This document shows positions 34,441 through 41,219 of a stretch of 64,000 bases of DNA, in pieces (position 1 is the first letter of the stretch; every line of letters starts with the position of its first letter). This DNA is from Bacteroidales bacterium (GTDB taxonomy: Bacteria; Bacteroidota; Bacteroidia; Bacteroidales; UBA932). The stretch covers positions 1 to 64,000 of the forward strand of contig JAEEIQ010000067.1 of assembly GCA_016281435.1 (NCBI GenBank). The letters run 5' to 3'. The notes under the pieces were generated by a model. It did not search any database and had not been told where the DNA came from. It was given only the letters and a program-made list of their open reading frames with translations. Position numbers and translations under genes: made by a program.

Positions 34441-34590
34441 CCATCGTTCTTTCCCTGCTCTCTTCCCTCTTCCCTCTCTCTCTCCTCTCTTCTCTCTTCC
34501 CTCCTCCCCCTCTCTCTCCTTCGCCCCTCTCTCCGTCCCTCTCCTCCGTCCCTCTCCTCCGTCCCCCTCCTCCGTCCCCCTCTCCGTCGT
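34441..34590. repeat. polypyrimidine tract with 13-base tandem units
   Basis: About 150 bases are almost pure C/T on the plus strand. The right part is a tandem array with units starting CTCCGTC at 34531, 34544, 34557, 34570 and 34582 (13, 13, 13 and 12 bases long). The left part is irregular CTCTTCC. No gene is credible here; the open frames are low-complexity translations. Confidence 0.85.
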
Positions 34591-34603
34591 CGCACAGTTT
34601 GCC

Positions 34604-34822
34604 CGTGGCAGCTAAACAACTGGAAATCAACAAAAAGAGCCCTCATGCTTCCCTCGATTTCGATGGAAGCGTATATAGCCTATCAGCTGACAGATAGTAG
34701 TTTAGCTGCCACGCGCCGGCAGGCCGTAGATAACTACCTGGCTGCGATTCTGAAAGGCAGCAGATAGCAACTTTGGCGCCACGACAATCCGGCAGGCGGC
34801 AGATAGTTACTTTGCTGCCACG
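34604..34822. repeat. imperfect 23-base repeat family (three direct copies, one partial, one inverted)
   Basis: Direct copies at 34691-34713, 34761-34783 and 34800-34822 each start CAGATAG and end GCCACG with a T-rich centre. A weaker copy starts AGATAACTAC near 34728. An inverted partial copy is CGTGGCAGCTAAACAACT at 34604-34621. The motif CCGGCAGGC follows the first two direct copies (34716-34724 and 34789-34797). The last copy runs into the 3' end of the oxidoreductase gene. A hairpin with arms GCTTCC (34647-34652) / GGAAGC (34665-34670) lies between the inverted and direct copies. Confidence 0.8.
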
Positions 34823-35907
34823 GCGATTTTGTCCAGCAGGCGATAGGTGGGAAGTATGTCGTCGAAACTGCTGAGGATAGGGTGCGCCTTGGCCCGGGAG
34901 CGGGCGTCGGGACGGCCCTGGTGCGGGGCCGGGAAAGCGGGACATGCCTCTACAGCGGAAACGAAGGCGCGGATTTCGTCGAAATAGCCCGCTGAGACCA
35001 CCTGATTGTCGGAGATGACAGGATTGAACCCGTTCCTCTTGTAAAGATACTCCACCGTTTCCGTACGCGGACGCACTTTCTCGACAGGTAATCCCAAGAC
35101 CTTGCCCTGTAACGGGCAGAAAGACAATTCATCCATGCCCTCGAGCCTGTACGCGCCCCTTCCGGTGCAGACGGAAAGGCTTTCGCAGGCGGTCTTCCAG
35201 CTATATGCGGTCGACAGTTCAAGCGTGCCGATGACTCCGTGCGGATGCCCGAGGGTCAGCAGAAGCGTTTCCGCTCCGGCAGTCTTCTCCCCCGGGCGGG
35301 TGCATGAAAGCATCGTCGCCTCCCCGAAGATGGCCGTGACCATGTCCAGGGGGTGTATGAAGAGGTCCATAAGAGCGTCCCCTTCCGGGTATGCCCCCGT
35401 GCGGTAGTGAAGGTCATAATGCGAAGGGAGGTGATGTTCAAGCCTGGAGACCAGTATCCGGACCGCCGGAGCGTAGCGTTTCTGCAGGCCGGCTTCGAAA
35501 ATGCCGTTCCCTGCGGCTTCTGCAAGGCTTTCAAGCTCCTTCATGGAGGAGCAGGGCGGTTTCTCTATGAACAGGGCCTTGCCGGCAGCAAGCACCTTCG
35601 ATCCGATGCCGAAATGGGCTGCAGGTGCGGCGGCGACGAAGACTCCGGCCACTTCCGGGTCGGAAAGGACCGTTTCCAGCGATGCCACTCCCTGCACTCC
35701 GGGGAACTTCGCCGAAATCAGGGCTGCCTTGCGCTCCGAAGTCACGCAGATGTACTTGAGGGGCACTTTGAGATAGTCCAGCACGGGGTAGAGGTTGGAA
35801 AGGCTGTGCTGTCCCATGCCGACGAAGGCGTATTTGCGGGCGCAGACTTCGCCGAGGAAGCGCTCCGTCCTGAGAGCCTTGTATCTTTTGATCAGTCCTT
35901 CAGTCAT
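34807..35907 (-). CDS. Gfo/Idh/MocA family NAD(P)-dependent oxidoreductase
   Basis: A 366-residue protein. The N-terminal Rossmann fold has KYAFVGMGQHSLSNLYPVL (residues 23-41; the glycine motif is the short G-M-G form), VAGVFVAAAPAAHFGIGSKVLAAGKALFIEKP with the catalytic-region EKP near 105-137, and HPLDMVTAIFGE near 200. These are the marks of sugar/inositol-type oxidoreductases; the substrate is unknown. The start at 35907 overlaps the stop of the radical SAM gene (ATGA), so the two are coupled. The last codons (AVAAK) lie within one copy of the 23-base repeat. Confidence 0.8.
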   Translation of the reverse strand: MTEGLIKRYKALRTERFLGEVCARKYAFVGMGQHSLSNLYPVLDYLKVPLKYICVTSERKAALISAKFPGVQGVASLETVLSDPEVAGVFVAAAPAAHFGIGSKVLAAGKALFIEKPPCSSMKELESLAEAAGNGIFEAGLQKRYAPAVRILVSRLEHHLPSHYDLHYRTGAYPEGDALMDLFIHPLDMVTAIFGEATMLSCTRPGEKTAGAETLLLTLGHPHGVIGTLELSTAYSWKTACESLSVCTGRGAYRLEGMDELSFCPLQGKVLGLPVEKVRPRTETVEYLYKRNGFNPVISDNQVVSAGYFDEIRAFVSAVEACPAFPAPHQGRPDARSRAKAHPILSSFDDILPTYRLLDKIAVAAK

Positions 35908-36965
35908 TTGCGTATCTCCTTGAGGTGTTTTCTGTAAGTGGTTTTCGGATCGGCCGTCCACTGGTACGGGCCGTAAAAGAGTTCGACGAGTTTTTTCGGC
36001 AGCAGCCGCTCGAAATTCCGCACGAGGATTATGTCGTATTTACGGTGGAAGTTGATCCAGCAGCCGTTGCATTCCTTCGAGAGCCGGCACTGGGTGCGGT
36101 TGGTCTCAGGGTCCCGGAGGATATCATCCAGAGGCCTCTGCCTGATATTGCCGAGTACCGTCCCGAGGTTCTGGCAGACCGGCACGTCCCCGTTGCTGTG
36201 TATGACCAGGTAGCTGAATATGCTCTGGCAGCGGAGTTTCAGGTTGCCGCTGCGCCACTGGTCGTACAGGGCCACGAAATCGTAGTTCTCGCTTGTGGAA
36301 TGTATGCTTTCCGGGATCTGTTCCGTGAAGCCGGACGCCTCGAGGAGCTCCGCCGTGGTGTCGAAGAAGTCCATGGTCCCGTAGATGCCGATGCGCACGT
36401 CGATGCCGTACTTTTTCGCGACCCCGATGACGTAGTCCATGTCCTTGAAGCTGTTCCAGGGGGTGAGGCAGAACATCAGCGAAAGGGGGACCTCGTCCTT
36501 TAGCGCCTCAATGCACTCGATGACCTTGTCGTGCCCGTCCCGTCCGCGTACGGCCTGGTAGCTCTCCTTGTCCCCGTCGAGGGAGATGTAGACATGCCTC
36601 GGACGGTATCTGCGCACAGCCTCGATCAACTTTGCGGGTGCGAGGCCGTTGCTGAGCAGGGTGTAGTTGGGGTGGTTACGGGAGAACCATTCGAGGATCC
36701 CGAAGGCCTGCGGGTGCATCAGGAACTCTCCGCCCTCGAGACCGATTGTGGTCCTGCGGGTGATGCATCGGCTCCCGACAATTGCCTTTATCTCGTCCAG
36801 CGTCAGGTGCTCGTGCGGCTTTTTCCATATGGAGCAGTGCCTGCATTGCGACTGGCATGTCGTGTTCGCATAGAGCATCAGCTGACCGAGCTTCCGGTGC
36901 CGGGGCCGCAGCATGTTGTTCAGGTACAGAACGCCGTTATGCAGATAATCGCCGAGCTTGTACAT
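35904..36965 (-). CDS. radical SAM protein with C-terminal SPASM/Twitch-like cysteines
   Basis: A 353-residue radical SAM protein. The SAM-cluster cysteines lie in YANTTCQSQCRHCSIW (CxxxCxxC) near residues 34-49, followed by IGLEGGEFLMHP near 74 and HVYISLDGDKESYQAVRG near 124. A C-terminal set of cysteines (VPVCQNLG ... CRLSKECNGCW) suggests an auxiliary Fe-S cluster as in SPASM or Twitch proteins. The substrate is unknown; pairing with an oxidoreductase suggests carbohydrate or peptide modification. The ATG at 36965 is 5 bases after the -7 element; a GTG at 36971 overlaps that element and is rejected. Confidence 0.8.
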   Translation of the reverse strand: MYKLGDYLHNGVLYLNNMLRPRHRKLGQLMLYANTTCQSQCRHCSIWKKPHEHLTLDEIKAIVGSRCITRRTTIGLEGGEFLMHPQAFGILEWFSRNHPNYTLLSNGLAPAKLIEAVRRYRPRHVYISLDGDKESYQAVRGRDGHDKVIECIEALKDEVPLSLMFCLTPWNSFKDMDYVIGVAKKYGIDVRIGIYGTMDFFDTTAELLEASGFTEQIPESIHSTSENYDFVALYDQWRSGNLKLRCQSIFSYLVIHSNGDVPVCQNLGTVLGNIRQRPLDDILRDPETNRTQCRLSKECNGCWINFHRKYDIILVRNFERLLPKKLVELFYGPYQWTADPKTTYRKHLKEIRK

Positions 36966-36970
36966 ATTCA

Positions 36971-36978
36971 CAAAAATA
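36971..36978 (-). promoter_or_regulatory. radical SAM/oxidoreductase operon promoter (-7 element)
   Basis: TATTTTTG on the minus strand, exact TAnnTTTG, ending 5 bases before the ATG at 36965. Confidence 0.6.
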
Positions 36979-37014
36979 GCATTTTTTGGCGACTTGCCGC
37001 TTTTTCATCCCGCA

Positions 37015-37151
37015 AAACACCTGCGCGCTCCCAATGGATGAGAGTACTTCTTGGACTATGTGCAACGCGCAGGTCGTGACTTTTTGTGCCGATCTGCGCG
37101 CACGGGCCCCCGTTGAATGGCCCCTGGCGGTGGTGTTGCGCGCAGGTGTTT
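37015..37151. repeat. inverted repeats around a hairpin
   Basis: AAACACCTGCGCGC (37015-37028) is the exact reverse complement of GCGCGCAGGTGTTT (37138-37151). Between them GCGCAGGTCG (37067-37076) pairs with CGATCTGCGC (37090-37099) apart from one G-T, with a T-rich loop. The four arms share the same GCGCAGG core. The outer arms enclose 109 bases with no ORF of note. Confidence 0.8.
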
Positions 37152-37222
37152 GTCAGGTTGGATGGAGCAGGTGTTTGTCAGGTTGGATGGAGCAGGTGTT
37201 TGTCAGGTTGGATGGAGCAGGT
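37143..37222. repeat. three perfect 25-base tandem repeats
   Basis: Units at 37143-37167, 37168-37192 and 37193-37217 are identical. Each starts CAGGTGTTTG and ends GGATGGAG; a fourth partial CAGGT ends at the stop codon of comF. The first unit overlaps the right arm of the inverted repeat. No spacers separate the units, so this is not a CRISPR array. Confidence 0.95.
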
Positions 37223-37992
37223 CAGTATTCCCCGGTATATGCCATGGCGGCGGCGGAGATGCGGACCTTTACAGGGAAGAATTCCCGCAGAGCGGCGTGG
37301 CAGGCGGCCAGGGTGGATCCGGTCGTGAACACGTCGTCCAGCAGAAGGATATGCCGGCACTGCGGAAGAGGCTTCTTACGGCGCATTTCCGGCACTGTGA
37401 ATGCTCCGTTGACGTTCTTCATCTTTTCTTCAACCGAGAGCGCAGTCTGCGTGCGGGTGCGTCTGGAGCGGCGAAGAAGCCCCGGATCGTGTGCGGCTCC
37501 GAGCACGCGGGCGACTTCTTTCGAAATTATCTCCGCCTGGTTGTACCCTCTTTTCCATCTGCGGCTGAAATGCAGGGGCACCGGGACGACCAGGTCCACG
37601 TCGCCGAAAAGCGGCGAGGCGGCAAGTTCTTCACCTAGCATGGCTGCAAAGCGCCTTCCTGCCCCGAAACCGCGCCCGTATTTAAGGTGCTTGGTTATAG
37701 CGCTGTACGGGGATTCGGAGGAATAGAAGAATAGGGCGGTAGCATAGGCGTATGGCTCGAAAGGAGCGTCCGGGAGCAGGTCCAGCCGTTCCTGCAGCCG
37801 GGCGTTGAAGCGGTCGGCCATCGGATTGTGCGACATGCGGGAAAAGCGCGTCAGCGGCAGGTCGGCGCGGCAGTCTCCGCAAAGATCCCGTTCATCCGGC
37901 TCCAGACTGCGCCCGCAGGCAAGGCAGGTCCGCGGGAACGCGAAATCCGCCATCGCCGTCAGTACGGTCTTCCAGGACGGGAGCGGGGACAT
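37222..37992 (-). CDS. ComF family phosphoribosyltransferase-like protein
   Basis: A 256-residue protein with an N-terminal zinc-finger set C23-x2-C26 and C38-x2-C41 (RTCLACG, DLCGDC), then a phosphoribosyltransferase fold: LVVPVPLHFSRRWKRGYNQAEIISKEVA near 135-162 and the PRPP loop HILLLDDVFTTGSTL near 220-235. ComF homologues take part in DNA uptake or in purine-related reactions; no natural transformation genes are nearby. It starts 5 bases after the fabG stop region and its stop abuts tandem repeats. Confidence 0.88.
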   Translation of the reverse strand: MSPLPSWKTVLTAMADFAFPRTCLACGRSLEPDERDLCGDCRADLPLTRFSRMSHNPMADRFNARLQERLDLLPDAPFEPYAYATALFFYSSESPYSAITKHLKYGRGFGAGRRFAAMLGEELAASPLFGDVDLVVPVPLHFSRRWKRGYNQAEIISKEVARVLGAAHDPGLLRRSRRTRTQTALSVEEKMKNVNGAFTVPEMRRKKPLPQCRHILLLDDVFTTGSTLAACHAALREFFPVKVRISAAAMAYTGEY

Positions 37993-37996
37993 GGCC

Positions 37997-38743
37997 CTAG
38001 CAGGCCATGGCTCCGCAGCAACTGATTACCTGTCCGCTGACATAGGCCGACAGGTCGCTGGCGAGGAACAGGGCCACGCCGGCAACGTCTTCCGGTGTGC
38101 CTCCGCGCCGCAGCGGAATGGTCTTGATCCATTCCTTGCGCACCTCCTCGGGGAGGGCTTCCGTCATCTCCGACAGGATGAATCCCGGAGCGATGCAGTT
38201 GGCCCTGATGCCGCGGGGGCCCATCTCCTTCGCTATGGACTTCGTAAGGCCTATGAGACCGGCCTTGGACGCTGAATAGTTTGCTTGTCCGGCATTGCCG
38301 TGCATGCCGACGACGGAGGACATCGAGATGATGCTCCCGCTGCGCTGGCGTGCCATTACCGGGGTAAGCGCATGGATGAAGTTGAATGCGGATTTCAGGT
38401 TTACGGTCAGGACCGCGTCCCACTGGGACTCCTCCATGCGGAGCATAAGGGTGTCGCGGGTGATTCCGGCGTTGTTCACCAGGATGTCCACTTTCCCGAA
38501 ATCCTCAAGTATCTGTTTCACGACCTCGTGTGTCGCTTCATAATCAGCGGCGTTCGAAGCATAGGCCTTGACCTTGCCGCCGAAGGCTTCGAGTTCATTT
38601 ATGGTCTGCTGAGCCACCTCGTTGATGGCGAGATCCGTGAAAGCTACATCAGCCCCTTCGGAGGCGAACTTCAGCGCGATGGCCTTGCCGATTCCGCGCG
38701 CCGCGCCCGTGATCAGGGCGACTTTTCCGTCAAGAAGTCCCAT
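37997..38743 (-). CDS. fabG: 3-oxoacyl-[acyl-carrier-protein] reductase
   Basis: A 248-residue short-chain dehydrogenase that reduces 3-oxoacyl-ACP in fatty acid elongation. The cofactor motif TGAARGIG is at residues 12-19, NNAG at 90-93, and the catalytic Ser near 142, Y156 and K160 in SSVVGMHGNAGQANYSASKAG. The C-terminus ends QVISCCGAMAC where many FabG end in a DGG-M motif, a small variation. The gene opens a fabG-comF pair. Confidence 0.9.
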   Translation of the reverse strand: MGLLDGKVALITGAARGIGKAIALKFASEGADVAFTDLAINEVAQQTINELEAFGGKVKAYASNAADYEATHEVVKQILEDFGKVDILVNNAGITRDTLMLRMEESQWDAVLTVNLKSAFNFIHALTPVMARQRSGSIISMSSVVGMHGNAGQANYSASKAGLIGLTKSIAKEMGPRGIRANCIAPGFILSEMTEALPEEVRKEWIKTIPLRRGGTPEDVAGVALFLASDLSAYVSGQVISCCGAMAC

Positions 38744-38762
38744 AACGTTTCAATTTCCTGGA

Positions 38763-38770
38763 CGAAGATA
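38763..38770 (-). promoter_or_regulatory. candidate fabG promoter (-7-like)
   Basis: TATCTTCG on the minus strand has one mismatch to TAnnTTTG and lies 19 bases before the fabG ATG. Confidence 0.4.
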
Positions 38771-38791
38771 GCAAGAATAATTCAATTTCGG

Positions 38792-41185
38792 CTATTGAAT
38801 ATCTATGACCGTCCGCCTGCCGGCTGGAATCGGGGGAAGGGTGACGGAAACGGAGTGCTCCGAGGCCGCGGAGGTGACTTTCGCAGCAGACCCGTTGACA
38901 AGGACCTTTGAAGGAACGCCTGTCCATCCTTCGAGCAGCAGGGTCAGCCTTCGCTCAGGCAGGGCGCCTTTGTATGTCCCTTCCCTCGGACCGATAATCA
39001 GGCGAAGGCTCTTCGACGTGCTCTCCTTTGTAATGAGAGTACGTGCATAGTCCTTCTCGTAAGCCTGCGAGATGCCGTCGTCCTCATACAGGGAGAACCT
39101 GTCCAGCCCGGTTCCGGGAACGACAAGCAGCCGCAATTCCGCTTTTTCTTCCTGAAGGTTGGAAATGCCTTCCCCGGCCAGGGGGACGACAGATCCTTCC
39201 TTGACATACCAGGGATTCTCATCGATGGCATATTCAAGGGTACGCGCGGTGCCGCCGATTTCCATGCGGTGATGGGCCATATCGTACCAGTTGCATCCCT
39301 TGGGGAACCACATCTTCCTTTCGGTCTTGCCATCCTTCATGGGCTGGCAGAGAGCCGTCGCCAATATCCTGTCCCCGAAGAAGAACTCCTCGTTGTTTTC
39401 GTATGCCGCGTCAGTTTCCGGGTAGTCGTAATACAGGGGACGACAGATACCGATACCGCTGTCATAGGCTTCCCGTGCTGCGGTGTAGATGTATGGGGAA
39501 AGGGCATAACGCAGCTCTATGGCCGCCTTCATGGCCGGGTAGAACTCAGGATAGGACCATATCCTGCGGTCCAGTTTGGCACTCTGCGTGGAATGGGTCT
39601 TGAATATGGGCGTGAAGACGCCGTACTGCAGCCAGCGGGTGTACATTTCTCCGTCCGTAGGGCCCTTGCCGGGCTTCTGCATGTGCCCGCCTATGTCATG
39701 GCCCCAGTAGGCATAACCTACATTGGATGCCGTCGCGGTGAAATACGGCAGGAAGGCCAGCACATCCCATTCGTCATAGGTGTCGCCGGAAAAGCCCAGC
39801 TGGTAGCGGTGGCTTCCGAGGCCTCCCCAGCGGTGGTAGATGAGCGGCCTTTCGGCTTCAGTCCCCCGGCTCCGGCCTTCCCGGACCTTGTCATTCCAGA
39901 ATATGTGGTTCAGCCAGAAGGTATTGCTCAGTCCTTCGACATATTTGCTTTCCTTCCACTGCTGCCAGTCCAGCCACCAGAAGTCGACGCCCTGCCTCTG
40001 AAGGGGATGGATGACGGTTTCGAAATAGGAGTCGGCCCAGGCCTGCTGGTCCGCGCGGAAAGGCACGGGGGCCCGCCAGCCCGCTTTCCCGGAGGCCTGC
40101 TCAGCGCCGGCGAAACGATAACCGCCTTCACCGTAAACATAGCCTTCCGGTCCGTCATAATCATTCGTCCGGGCCAGATAGTCCTCGACGAAGCGGCCGT
40201 AGCAGTCCTCGAAGGGCTGGATTCCGGACGCAGGATGGAGGTTCAGCGCCGTCTTGCATCCGAGGGCGTGGAGGTCATGCAGGAAGCCTTCAGGATCCGG
40301 GAAGAGGTCGCGGTTCCAGGTGTAGCCGGTCCATCCGGTCTTTTGCCCGAACGGGTCCGTCGGGCAGCGTTTCTTAAGCTCCTTCCAGGTCTCATGCCAG
40401 TCCATGTCGATGACGAACACGTCGAGGGGAATGTCCCTGCGGCGCATTTCCGAGGCGAGGCCAAGGATTTCCTCGTCGGTGTAGATCCAATAGCGGCTCC
40501 ACCAGTATCCGAGGGTGTACCTGGGCGGCAGGGGGATCTTCCCGGCGACTGCCGTGTAGTCTTTGAGGGCAGCCTTGTAGTCGTGGCCGTAAGCAAACAG
40601 GTACAAGTCCTGGCGACGGACGCTGCTGCGCGCCTTCACCCAGCTGCCCCATGACGATCCGTCTTCCTCCAGAAGGAAGTTCCGTGAATCATCGACTACT
40701 GCCCATCCGTCCCTGGAGAGTATGCCATTTTCGAGTTCCTTGCCGTCGCGGCTTATCTGCGAAAAGCCTTCACAGCGGTCCAGCGTGCGGGTGGTTCCCT
40801 TCAGGTTGCCGGAAGCATCTGCGCCGGGGACCCATTCGACCGTTTTGCCCTTCATCCTGAACTTCACGCTCAGGTTGTCGGCGCTGAATTCACCGTCTTC
40901 CCGGTAGGTCAGCGTAAGGGAGGGGGTTTTGATGGTCAGGACGCCGTTCCTGTCGCCTGCGCTGAACTTCGGCACCGGCATTTCCCTGTTCACGAACGTC
41001 AGGCTGGCCCTGTCCTCGAAGACTCCGTCCTCGGACCATTCCATACGTATCATCCTGTCCGTAAGCACCGTAAAGCGGGCATTGCCGCTTGTCACCGTAG
41101 CCTTCGGATCTGCCGCCGGATTCTGCGCGCCGGACAGAAAAGGAACAGCCAATAAAACGACTATGTTGAGGAAGTGTTTTGACAT
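38792..41185 (-). CDS. glycoside hydrolase family 31 enzyme, secreted
   Basis: A 797-residue exported enzyme with signal peptide MSKHFLNIVVLLAVPFLSGAQ. An N-terminal beta-sandwich (about 25-215) precedes the barrel, which begins PPRYTLGYWWSRYWIYTDEEILGLASEMRRRDIPLDVFVIDMDWH in form. The predicted nucleophile is D406 in FWWLDWQQW and the acid/base D468 in FSGDTYDEWD; C-terminal beta domains include a DUF5110-like part. GH31 covers alpha-glucosidases, alpha-xylosidases and alpha-galactosidases; the WWLDW form of the nucleophile site is not that of classic alpha-glucosidases (W-x-D-M-N-E), so specificity is open. It is the last gene of the susC-led operon, 34 bases after the CE7 gene. Confidence 0.88.
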   Translation of the reverse strand: MSKHFLNIVVLLAVPFLSGAQNPAADPKATVTSGNARFTVLTDRMIRMEWSEDGVFEDRASLTFVNREMPVPKFSAGDRNGVLTIKTPSLTLTYREDGEFSADNLSVKFRMKGKTVEWVPGADASGNLKGTTRTLDRCEGFSQISRDGKELENGILSRDGWAVVDDSRNFLLEEDGSSWGSWVKARSSVRRQDLYLFAYGHDYKAALKDYTAVAGKIPLPPRYTLGYWWSRYWIYTDEEILGLASEMRRRDIPLDVFVIDMDWHETWKELKKRCPTDPFGQKTGWTGYTWNRDLFPDPEGFLHDLHALGCKTALNLHPASGIQPFEDCYGRFVEDYLARTNDYDGPEGYVYGEGGYRFAGAEQASGKAGWRAPVPFRADQQAWADSYFETVIHPLQRQGVDFWWLDWQQWKESKYVEGLSNTFWLNHIFWNDKVREGRSRGTEAERPLIYHRWGGLGSHRYQLGFSGDTYDEWDVLAFLPYFTATASNVGYAYWGHDIGGHMQKPGKGPTDGEMYTRWLQYGVFTPIFKTHSTQSAKLDRRIWSYPEFYPAMKAAIELRYALSPYIYTAAREAYDSGIGICRPLYYDYPETDAAYENNEEFFFGDRILATALCQPMKDGKTERKMWFPKGCNWYDMAHHRMEIGGTARTLEYAIDENPWYVKEGSVVPLAGEGISNLQEEKAELRLLVVPGTGLDRFSLYEDDGISQAYEKDYARTLITKESTSKSLRLIIGPREGTYKGALPERRLTLLLEGWTGVPSKVLVNGSAAKVTSAASEHSVSVTLPPIPAGRRTVIDIQ

Positions 41186-41219
41186 AAATAAATAATTATT
41201 GACAAACAGTAAATATAGT

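Noticed and set aside
34408..34767. A plus-strand frame of 119 codons, Ser/Leu/Pro-rich
   Set aside because: It begins inside the tsf terminator and translates the polypyrimidine tract; no coding signature.
37143..37222. CRISPR array
   Set aside because: The 25-base units are directly adjacent with no spacers, and no cas gene is in the window.
37117..37638. A plus-strand frame with a repeated Gly-Trp-Ser/Met-Glu-Gln peptide, as if a repeat protein
   Set aside because: The repeat peptide is only the translation of the 25-base tandem units, and the rest is antisense to comF.
38780..38800. Hairpin ATTCAAT/ATTGAAT between GH31 and fabG as a terminator
   Set aside because: Seven A/T-rich pairs, no G/C core and no T-run; it overlaps the GH31 stop and the fabG upstream region.
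39269..40654. A 461-codon plus-strand frame opposite the GH31 gene
   Set aside because: Antisense shadow of a gene with complete GH31 motifs.
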